NCBI RefSeq assembly: GCF_023716865.1
Contig: NZ_CP092417.1
Coordinates: forward strand, 3,698,001 to 3,762,000
Reading direction: 5' to 3'
Source of the DNA: Endozoicomonas sp. SCSIO W0465
Lineage (GTDB): Bacteria; Pseudomonadota; Gammaproteobacteria; Pseudomonadales; Endozoicomonadaceae
DNA: 64,000 nucleotides
The notes under the pieces were generated by a model. It saw nothing but the letters and a program-made list of their open reading frames with translations, did no database searches and had not been told where the DNA came from. The translations under genes and the position numbers were made by a program. This document shows positions 27,295 through 34,540 of the stretch, piece after piece (position 1 is the stretch's first letter; each line of letters starts with the position of its first letter).

Positions 27295-27711
27295 ATGTAT
27301 TACTGGTTCATGCTGTTTCTGGCCATCATCACCGAGGTGGCCAGTACATCCTTTATGAAAATGGCATCAGGGAGCAACCCAGTGGTGGGCTATACACTGA
27401 TGGCTATTTTGATTTCCATTTCCTACTTTTTCCTGTCCCAGGCGGTTCGAAAAATCCCCCTGGCAATTGCTTACACCATGTGGGAAGGACTCGGTCTCCT
27501 GCTGATCAGCCTGATGTCCTGGTATTTCTTTGATGAGACGTTCTCAGCCAACAAGCTGATTGCCATGGCGTCACTGATGACCGGCATGGTTCTGATGAAC
27601 CTGGGTGAGAAACTGTCGGAAAAGCAAGAACAGGAAAAGCAAGAACAGGATAAGAAAGTGCAACGAATCAATGAGAAGGAGCTGCAACCATGTCAGACCA
27701 TCTGCAACTGA
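27295..27711 (+). CDS. mdtJ: SMR-family efflux subunit MdtJ-like
   Basis: 138 residues from ATG 27295, fixed by GGGGGAAT just upstream; an earlier start at 27253 adds an unlikely N-terminus. Four membrane helices, with the conserved Glu in AIITEVASTSFMKMASG and the IAYTMWEGLGLLLISLMSW segment, match MdtJ. MdtJ and MdtI form a heteromeric spermidine exporter in E. coli. A charged C-terminal tail of about 30 residues (LSEKQEQEKQEQDKKVQRIN) is longer than in E. coli MdtJ. It overlaps mdtI by 22 bases, so the two are an operon. A 250-base leader without a recognised riboswitch precedes it. Confidence 0.87.
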   Translation: MYYWFMLFLAIITEVASTSFMKMASGSNPVVGYTLMAILISISYFFLSQAVRKIPLAIAYTMWEGLGLLLISLMSWYFFDETFSANKLIAMASLMTGMVLMNLGEKLSEKQEQEKQEQDKKVQRINEKELQPCQTICN

Positions 27712-28025
27712 TTGCCATTTTCTGGGTCGTTGCCGCTTCCAGCTGCGATATTATTGGCAATGTACTGACCAAGCTCTCCAATGGCTTTACCCGCAAGCGG
27801 TTCGCCCTGTTGGTGATGGTCGTTCAGATTGCGGCCTTTGTTTTTCTGTCCTTTGCACTGGAGAGCCTTGACCTCAGTGTTGCCTATGCACTGTGGGGAG
27901 CACTCGGCATTATTGCCACTTCAGTTATTGGCAGAATAATGTTTGGGGAAAGTCTGCACCCGGTCAAGGTGCTGGGTATAGCGATTACATTGGTTGCGAT
28001 TATTTTTCTTAAACTATCCATCTGA
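27690..28025 (+). CDS. mdtI: SMR-family efflux subunit MdtI-like
   Basis: 111 residues with four membrane helices. LSVAYALWGALGIIATSVIGRIMFGESL is read over residues 66-93 and is nearly the E. coli MdtI pattern; FTRKRFALL after the first helix also fits. It carries Asp in the first helix (SSCDIIGNVLTKLSNGF), where EmrE-type proteins have Glu. It is translated with mdtJ (22-base overlap). The pair probably exports polyamines or other cations. A hairpin terminator follows. Confidence 0.87.
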   Translation: MSDHLQLIAIFWVVAASSCDIIGNVLTKLSNGFTRKRFALLVMVVQIAAFVFLSFALESLDLSVAYALWGALGIIATSVIGRIMFGESLHPVKVLGIAITLVAIIFLKLSI

Positions 28026-28039
28026 CCCGGGCTAACTAT

Positions 28040-28064
28040 TACTGGCTCGCCAGACGAGCCAGTA
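28040..28064. terminator. Hairpin between mdtI and the amidase gene
   Basis: TACTGGCTCG and CGAGCCAGTA pair perfectly around CCAGA, in the 59-base gap of two convergent genes. There is no strong T-run on either side, so it is probably a bidirectional, modest terminator. Confidence 0.65.
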
Positions 28065-28084
28065 GGTAACAATCGCTACCCTTC

Positions 28085-29929
28085 CTAGCGAAGATAGTCA
28101 CCAAAATAGATGTCTGGTTTTTTCATTCGCAACTCATCATGATCCCGGGTTACATTTTGAAACTCTTTTGCCAACAGCAACAGTTGGTAAAGATTGCAGT
28201 CGCGATCCGAAGTACTCATCAGGGTCAGCCCAACAGGCATATCATCTTTTATATCATGACCAACAGGCACGGTAATTGCTGGAACGTCAAGCAAATTAGC
28301 AAGACTGGTCAGCTGACTCAGCTGCAATGAACCGCGCAAGTCAGCCATACCGCATTGCTGCTCGCCACTGATAATATCCCTGCTTACTTCAGGAATCGTG
28401 GGCATCAGGATAACATCAACACCTCGGTCTTTGAGTGACTTTAGATATTGTTTGAATTGATCACGGTTTTCCGATGCGTTGCGTTTCATCCGATCATTAA
28501 AAGTTCTGGCCAGATTCATATTCAGCTTCAGTTCAGGGTCAGCCTGCGCCCGTTGGTCATCCGATAATGCCGGTGAATCAAAGGTCTGTAACTCTTCAGA
28601 ACCAAACAGAACCAAATGAGACAGGGCCAGTGATTTTGCATTCCCCGGAGAATGCTCAAGATCCATGAGATGGACTTCCTGCACCTGTCTGGCCTGGCCA
28701 TGTCGACTCTGCCAGCAGCCAATAGCCTGCTGGCATTTTTCCGCCACGGCCGGATTGGCAATACCCATGGTATCCAGATCAATTGCCACGCCCAGTTTTC
28801 GATAGTCATAACAGCTTTCATCAGGTCTGACACTGCTCGACGCCAGGCATGCCCGTGCAACCACATCCACGTTAATTGCTTCATAGCCTGGCTGCACCAA
28901 TGACAACGGGTTGTCGCCATAGGCTCCCCCTGTCTGATCAAAAAACGGTTCATGACGATGTTCAGCCTTACCACTTTTCACTCCCACAATACCCATTGCT
29001 GCAGCAGGTATCCGGGTGGAACCACCGCCATCACTGCCGATAGCCAGGGGCACCAGACCACTGCTGACTGCGACAGAGCCACCAGAGGTAGAGCCACCGG
29101 GAATTTTAGGCTGGCCATTTTTTCCCAGATAAGTATTCGCCAAAGGACCATCTTTCGGGTTGATACCACTGGCTCCTGCACCGAGAGCATGCTGAGTATT
29201 GGTTTGCAGCAGGCAAAACTCGTCAGAGGCCCCAAGCTTTTCGACAAACCTTGTGGTTATCGTTTGCTTGCCTCCCTCCCCTTTTAATCCATGGGTTGCT
29301 GTAAACCCATTCAGGTGATATTCAGCCTTTACCGACACGGGTACCTTGTTGTGTATGAGATCCCGGTCTGTCAACGACTGCTCAAAAATACCTTGCTCAG
29401 TAATACACCCTTTCCCTTTCTCTGATAGTTGATCTGATTGACAGGCTTTAATAATGGCATCTGACATGTTCTTTGCATTAACGCCACGCCAGTCAGAGAG
29501 GGGCTTATCCAGGTGGCTGTCTGATTCCCGTTCAGGCAAAATTCCAGATAAGATTTTCAGATATTCCTCATTAGTTATTGTCTCCTGATCACCAGCAACC
29601 CGGGCACTGAGAACATCATCATCCGGACTTGCCTGTTTTCTCACCTGATCACTGAAGGTAACGCGCGCAGGCATTGAATCCGGTAATCCTGAAATAGATC
29701 GCATAATGCGTGCGATGGTTGCATTTCTGGACAATGGTTCAATAATATATTTCAGCAAAAAACCTTTGTTCATTCGCCCGGAAGGCACCAGATTCTTGGC
29801 ACGACATTGAGGGTACTGCTTTATTTCACGATGGCAGAACAACGTCGAATCATTACTTTTTGGTTGTAAACAGAACTCACAATTAACTGCTGATGGATTT
29901 TGAGTTAATGATGTAATTGATGTATCCAT
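28085..29929 (-). CDS. Amidase-signature hydrolase with N-terminal Cys cluster
   Basis: 614 residues, about 130 longer than ordinary amidases. The amidase signature domain covers about 145-600 with the Ser-cisSer-Lys triad: Lys201 in VPVSVKAEYHLNG, cis-Ser282 in PGGSTSGGS, and nucleophile Ser304 in GSDGGGSTRIPAA. Such enzymes hydrolyse amides, including fatty-acid amides and acyl-tRNA-type substrates; the substrate here is unknown. The N-terminal extension has a cysteine/histidine cluster (CEFC at 17-20, CH at 32-33, C42), possibly a degenerate zinc site, followed by a region of unknown function. There is no signal peptide. Size and extension suggest an effector-like enzyme related to eukaryotic FAAH-type amidases; this is inference. 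Confidence 0.8.
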   Translation of the reverse strand: MDTSITSLTQNPSAVNCEFCLQPKSNDSTLFCHREIKQYPQCRAKNLVPSGRMNKGFLLKYIIEPLSRNATIARIMRSISGLPDSMPARVTFSDQVRKQASPDDDVLSARVAGDQETITNEEYLKILSGILPERESDSHLDKPLSDWRGVNAKNMSDAIIKACQSDQLSEKGKGCITEQGIFEQSLTDRDLIHNKVPVSVKAEYHLNGFTATHGLKGEGGKQTITTRFVEKLGASDEFCLLQTNTQHALGAGASGINPKDGPLANTYLGKNGQPKIPGGSTSGGSVAVSSGLVPLAIGSDGGGSTRIPAAAMGIVGVKSGKAEHRHEPFFDQTGGAYGDNPLSLVQPGYEAINVDVVARACLASSSVRPDESCYDYRKLGVAIDLDTMGIANPAVAEKCQQAIGCWQSRHGQARQVQEVHLMDLEHSPGNAKSLALSHLVLFGSEELQTFDSPALSDDQRAQADPELKLNMNLARTFNDRMKRNASENRDQFKQYLKSLKDRGVDVILMPTIPEVSRDIISGEQQCGMADLRGSLQLSQLTSLANLLDVPAITVPVGHDIKDDMPVGLTLMSTSDRDCNLYQLLLLAKEFQNVTRDHDELRMKKPDIYFGDYLR

Positions 29930-30162
29930 TGATACTTCCTCCTGACTGAACTTGCTACTTTTTGACCAAAAACCAGATGATCAGTTCATTTCCGAAGTTG
30001 ATGTTAGTTATACTGACCGGTTTGTTTGAGCTCCCTGAGTGAGTATGAAGTACTATTAAAACGATTTAATAATCACTTTTTAGGTAGGCTCCCGGGCCAC
30101 TTTCTGGCTTCTTTTAGCAATTAAAAATTTTAACCGCTTCTGATTATTAGCTGGGTACATAT

Positions 30163-31581
30163 ATGAATCTGTCTATTGGGCAAAGCTCCTTACAACATAA
30201 TGAATCTGCGCCAACGTCGGCAGGTCAATCAGGCTCAAATTTTGCTAATCCGGGTGCACTCGCGGAGTGCCAGAAAAGAGCCCTTCCTGTCATGCAGGTC
30301 AAGCCAACACATTCAATGCTGGCGGCAAAAGATGACACATTAACAACAAAAGAGAGCAAGTCACTGAGTGAGTACATTGTTCAACATTGTCATTCATTAC
30401 GAAACTTGATTGCCGCGACAAAACCACAATCTGACATACCCTGGTCCGGAATATCACCATCACCAGAGAATCTTCTGGATGCAGCAGAACAAAGATTATT
30501 GTCAAGAAACGAGCTGGATACGATGCAGCAATATATCCAACAGCAAACGGACATCACAATAAATGGTCAGTCCTTTAAGTTGGAAACGCTGCCAAAAGAT
30601 ACGCCGTTGTTTTATCAGTTTTATTGTCTGGATCAGGATCAAAAGACCGAAGTTGATCATGTGTCCATGCGCATATTCAGGAATAATTGCATTATTGAAC
30701 CATCCCGCCCTGCCATTATTCTCATTCATAATGACCTGATCAACGAAACAGTGCATTCACAGCTCAGGCAGTTGGAAGAGGAATTTGAAAATGTCCATGT
30801 GGTTGATGTGTCGTTGTTGCTCACTGGCTGGAGCCCTATTTATGGTATGACAATCACCCAGGAAAAGGTCAGTGATGGTCGATTAAAACTGATGGTGGAT
30901 GGTCGGGAATGCAAGCTGGCCAATATATATTTGGGTGATAGTAAAGTTAGGGAATACATGAGACACAGTGACATTATGGATATTCTGCAATCCGTAGCCA
31001 TGTTCCATTGTGATGAGGTTCATGAACTTGCCGGAATTAGAACCAACGGCCCCCGGGGATGCATAAAAATTGACTTTGATACGGAGTTGGAGGCGCCTAT
31101 TGATGAAATTAAATGCCCAAATGGTTTTAGTGCTTTTGTTATTGACAGGATCGACAGGAATTCCGGTGCCGGAAATAATGAGTTAACACATTCTCTGGGG
31201 GTGGAGAACAGCCTCATAGCAGTGACCAGACCGAAACACCGGATCATGGCTGAGTCTGTTTGTCCCTGTCCTGGTGGTATTTTCAGCAATTACTGCAATG
31301 CTGTCAGAAGATCATTCCTTCTGCCAAGCCCCCGTCCAGTCTATGATGTCAAACACGTTACGCCAACCAGGGATGGAATCCATTCATTAAAGATGTTATG
31401 TGACGTGGCAGAAAGGGAACAGATTGCCGGTAAGATTAATGATGACCAACCACTTAGCATCAGCTTTAACACAAGCACCAGCTGGAAACAGAAAATTGCT
31501 TTTCCGCTAGGTTGCATCAAGGCGGATCAAAGTCGGGTCTGGGGTGTTCGTTCGTGGCTTAAACCAGCCTCAACATCATAA
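30163..31581 (+). CDS. Putative effector, possible GT-A glycosyltransferase-like
   Basis: 472 residues, no signal peptide, Ser/Asn-rich first 60 residues. I do not recognise a family with certainty. From about 265, YMRHSDIMDILQSVAMFH, then CIKIDFDTELEAPID (DxD at 304-306) and GVENSLIAVTRPKHRIM (346-362) follow the order seen in GT-A sugar transferases of the OCH1/toxin type: a helix with Asp-Ile, a strand with DxD, and an N-x-x-x-A segment before a late helix. The usual GGxYxDxD glycine pair is absent (GPRGCIKIDFD). A cysteine-rich CPCPGG sits near 367. The ribosome site is weak. Unknown function is the safe label. Confidence 0.4.
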   Translation: MNLSIGQSSLQHNESAPTSAGQSGSNFANPGALAECQKRALPVMQVKPTHSMLAAKDDTLTTKESKSLSEYIVQHCHSLRNLIAATKPQSDIPWSGISPSPENLLDAAEQRLLSRNELDTMQQYIQQQTDITINGQSFKLETLPKDTPLFYQFYCLDQDQKTEVDHVSMRIFRNNCIIEPSRPAIILIHNDLINETVHSQLRQLEEEFENVHVVDVSLLLTGWSPIYGMTITQEKVSDGRLKLMVDGRECKLANIYLGDSKVREYMRHSDIMDILQSVAMFHCDEVHELAGIRTNGPRGCIKIDFDTELEAPIDEIKCPNGFSAFVIDRIDRNSGAGNNELTHSLGVENSLIAVTRPKHRIMAESVCPCPGGIFSNYCNAVRRSFLLPSPRPVYDVKHVTPTRDGIHSLKMLCDVAEREQIAGKINDDQPLSISFNTSTSWKQKIAFPLGCIKADQSRVWGVRSWLKPASTS

Positions 31582-31692
31582 CCTTTGATACCCTGTGGCA
31601 ATGTTAACCCGGAACTTCCCTCAGGAATGCCCCCACTGCCCTGCGCTTTGAAAGTTGAACACTCGTTGCCAGTCGGTGTCAGATAAGAATGG

Positions 31693-32130
31693 CTACTTGA
31701 TTCCGGCCGATTCAATTTTCTCAATAAGTGCTTTTAATTCCTCCGGAATACGGGCCTTGCTGTTGGTGACAAAGTTAAACATGACACCCGTTGCGGTACC
31801 CGTTGTGGTCACTCTGTTCATGCTTTTACTGAAAATCGCATACTCCATGGTAAAACGATCTTCCTGCACATCACTGACTCTTGAACCTACCAGCAAGGTA
31901 TCCGGATAGGTCACCGGCGCCTTGTAAAAGCACTGAGTATGACTGATCACAGGACCTATGCCGCTGCCTTTGGCTTTTTCCATCATCTGTATTTTATCGA
32001 AATAATCGATCCGGGCTGATTCAAAATAACGAAAGTATACGACATTATTAACATGCTGAAAGGCATCCATATCCCCCCAGGCTACGGGTATCTCAGTAAT
32101 GACGGGGTAGTCTTCCAACAGATGCGCCAC
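31693..32130 (-). CDS. Acyl-CoA thioesterase, 4HBT (YbgC/FadM) type
   Basis: 145 residues, a typical single hotdog domain. VAWGDMDAFQHVNNVVYFRYFESAR, split across residues 17-41, is the signature, with the catalytic Asp in GDMD and the helix that follows. It hydrolyses short to medium acyl-CoA or hydroxybenzoyl-CoA thioesters in the cytosol; the exact substrate is unknown. A MITE (copy 3) is inserted 36 bases upstream of its start codon and may now lie within its promoter. Confidence 0.88.
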   Translation of the reverse strand: MAHLLEDYPVITEIPVAWGDMDAFQHVNNVVYFRYFESARIDYFDKIQMMEKAKGSGIGPVISHTQCFYKAPVTYPDTLLVGSRVSDVQEDRFTMEYAIFSKSMNRVTTTGTATGVMFNFVTNSKARIPEELKALIEKIESAGIK

Positions 32131-32166
32131 TGTGATGACTCCTTTTAATTTTCTTTAATTATCTTT

Positions 32167-32326
32167 GGCTCTATTTTGATTACGAACTGCTCTACAGTGA
32201 AAACTGACTGTAGGTCACGAAAAACAAGGATTGGGCAACATTACCGGACAATATGCTGACAACCTTTGTAGATAAAGGGCTTCAGCAATGTTCAACCCAG
32301 TAGCAGTCTGAAATCCTACAAGAGCC
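32167..32326 (-). mobile_element. MITE copy 3 (160 bp) with 8-bp target duplication
   Basis: Base-for-base identical to copy 2 (23753-23912) but inverted in the window. Flanking direct repeats are TTATCTTT at 32159-32166 and 32327-32334. Its ends are GGCTCTAT and AAGAGCC on the plus strand. It has the same orientation relative to its downstream gene (the thioesterase) as copy 2 has to the RNA-ligase-like gene. Confidence 0.92.
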
Positions 32327-32608
32327 TTATCTTTTATTATCTTGCAATTAATCTGTGCAGGTAACCATTGATAGAAATGCCTGTGCAACAATATAGGGAA
32401 TTCGGGCAATTAACAATGTGCTGAATTCAGAGTATTCAATCTCACGGTAAATTCCGAATCAGTATCTGTATCGGGTCGTTTATCTGTGGTGGTTCCCTGA
32501 CGGCGGATTTTACCCGCTTTGCCCACACACCAAAGAAACCCTTTCTCCGGTTATCTGTCTATATTGTCTGAGGCTTCTGAAAAATCTGCGCTCACTGAGG
32601 ACGTACAG

Positions 32609-34279
32609 ATGGCAATAAAACGGTGGATCCTTTGCTCTCTCCTCTCCGGGATGGCGGCACTCGTTGCAGCTTATCCTGAAGCCGACAAACAGGGGGCTGT
32701 TTACAAAGGCCTTCAGGATGTCCATACCATTGCAAAAATGCAGGGAATCAATCCGCAGGATGCCGCTATCCGATGGGAAATAGGTGACAACAATCTGGTG
32801 GAGTGGCTGCTCGCTCCCTGGGATGAACAGAAAGTGAATGAAGCCCTCTCTGCTTACCAGAAGCAATATGGCTCCATCGCTCAGACGGCAGTTAAAGTGG
32901 TTAATGGCGCTATCCGTAATAACTTTGATGCTTCAGGCCACCTGATTACGGAGCATGAACGCCAACACCTGCTGAACCGGGTTGAGCAGACCGATTACCT
33001 GCAGAGTTTTCATCCAAAAGCCCGGGCCATAACAGTCGTCGATACCGATGCGCAATTTTTCCCCAGCGAGGTATTTTTTACCAATAATCTGGCCCGGGGT
33101 GCCAACGTTGCGGCCAACCAGAAATCATCAAGTACGCTTATCCTCAGAAATACCCCGGTGTTTGTCCTTGGCCAGTTGATGACCATTGACTCAACAGGCC
33201 TGGAGCCTGCCGACGATGGCTGGGTAGCCCTGTGGCGACCCGAGTTTGGCCTCAAATTCACCAAGGCAAAACATATTGCCTTTGTTGATGAAGCACTGGT
33301 TGGTGATTTGCCCTTCTCATCCCTTGGGCAAGAGCCTGATAACCAATTGAGACTAACCCTCACCAGCCGAGTCCGAAGTCAGGACAGAAGCCAGCAGTTA
33401 CCTTTAGGCACACCGGTTTACAGCCTGAATGGACATCACTTTTTTGCTGATCGAAGTCATCAGGCTCCGGCATCCCGGCAGATAGCATCAACAGCTTTAC
33501 AACTCTATTCTGCTCAACTGTCACCCATGGAATTATCGGTTGACCCTGCGGGTAAACTGGAGAACCAGGTCAAAAAAGTGCCACTTCCCCTGAGTTACCA
33601 AAACTATCTGAATCAGCTGAGTCATACCCTGTTAAAATACCCATCTGAATATGTTGCTCCTGAACACAATGAGAACCGCTACTTTGCCTTTGGCGAAGGA
33701 ACCATTGGCCCTGACGGTGAAAGGGGTATGGACGCTTCTACTTTCGTCCTGAAACTCATCCAGCCTTTCGGCAAATGGCTCCCCAGATACTCTGTTCACC
33801 AGGCTGAAGAAGGCATAAAAAACCATCTGATCACTACCACCCAAAATGCATCCCTTGAGGAAAACTATCAGGCTATGCTGAGCAGCTGCCGGGTGGGTCA
33901 TTTTGTCTCGGTAGGCCGTGGCAACAATATGGCCTGTCTGGGCAGCATTACCCTGGATCAGCTTGGTCAGCTCAGTGACCAAGCCTATGCTGATGCTGTA
34001 ACGACCGGAGGGATGACAGAGCAGGATCGTATTCCACTGCTGGCGCTCAGCACCGTCGGACTAACAACCACAGAGGATGTTGTGATCAATAAACCGGCAG
34101 GTTCTATGGAAATCCGGTCAACGGGTGAGGTTCTGCCACTGTATGTGGCATCGAAAGAGTCTATGATCGTTTGGTACATCACCGGAAAAGCAGCGGTATA
34201 CCCGGTATTCAAATCAGGTTTCCTAAGCAGCTATATACGGGATGGCCGGTCACTAACATTTTACAGTTACTTCAAATGA
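32609..34279 (+). CDS. Secreted SH3b-NlpC/P60-like protein, catalytic Cys replaced
   Basis: 556 residues from ATG 32609, chosen because GAGGA sits 8 bases upstream and the protein then begins with a signal peptide (IKRWILCSLLSGMAALVAA). The middle has SH3b-like segments (VFVLGQLMTID, DDGWVALWRPEFGL). From about 395, GMDASTFVLKLIQPFGKWLP then RYSVHQ follows the NlpC/P60 pattern GFDCSGFV...LPRxSxxQ, but Ala stands where the catalytic Cys should be. VGHFVSVGRGNNMACLGSI sits where the catalytic His strand is expected. It may be an inactive cell-wall or muropeptide binder, or a different activity on the same fold. The match is by eye and moderate. Confidence 0.55.
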   Translation: MAIKRWILCSLLSGMAALVAAYPEADKQGAVYKGLQDVHTIAKMQGINPQDAAIRWEIGDNNLVEWLLAPWDEQKVNEALSAYQKQYGSIAQTAVKVVNGAIRNNFDASGHLITEHERQHLLNRVEQTDYLQSFHPKARAITVVDTDAQFFPSEVFFTNNLARGANVAANQKSSSTLILRNTPVFVLGQLMTIDSTGLEPADDGWVALWRPEFGLKFTKAKHIAFVDEALVGDLPFSSLGQEPDNQLRLTLTSRVRSQDRSQQLPLGTPVYSLNGHHFFADRSHQAPASRQIASTALQLYSAQLSPMELSVDPAGKLENQVKKVPLPLSYQNYLNQLSHTLLKYPSEYVAPEHNENRYFAFGEGTIGPDGERGMDASTFVLKLIQPFGKWLPRYSVHQAEEGIKNHLITTTQNASLEENYQAMLSSCRVGHFVSVGRGNNMACLGSITLDQLGQLSDQAYADAVTTGGMTEQDRIPLLALSTVGLTTTEDVVINKPAGSMEIRSTGEVLPLYVASKESMIVWYITGKAAVYPVFKSGFLSSYIRDGRSLTFYSYFK

Positions 34280-34384
34280 TGTTTGCACAGCCCGTCCAGC
34301 TTACTTTTCAACTTTATGATTGAACTGTAGCGAGTTTATCTGGTCAGTATTTCATGAAATCATTAATTAACCGGTCGAATAAAA

Positions 34385-34540
34385 ATGAACGTACCTTCTA
34401 AGTCTACGCCCGTATTAAACAACCTCGCTTTTATTACTTCTCCTGCTACCGATGCTACCGAGCCATTACCGGACAACAGCACAAAGCCCTATTTCTCCGG
34501 ACACAGAGTACAAGCCGTTGATAGGGAAAACAGCAAAAAA
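34385..34540 (+). pseudogene. SET-domain gene, 5' fragment (exon 1) cut by intron
   Basis: ATG 34385 and 52 complete codons (MNVPSKSTPVLNNLAF onward), ending exactly at the group II intron boundary. The sequence is Ser/Thr/Pro-rich like the N-termini of the other candidate effectors. Without the intron the frame continues directly into the fragment at 36472, giving a 455-residue protein. With the intron present, the frame stops a few bases inside it (TAA at 34546). The ribosome site is weak. Confidence 0.75.
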
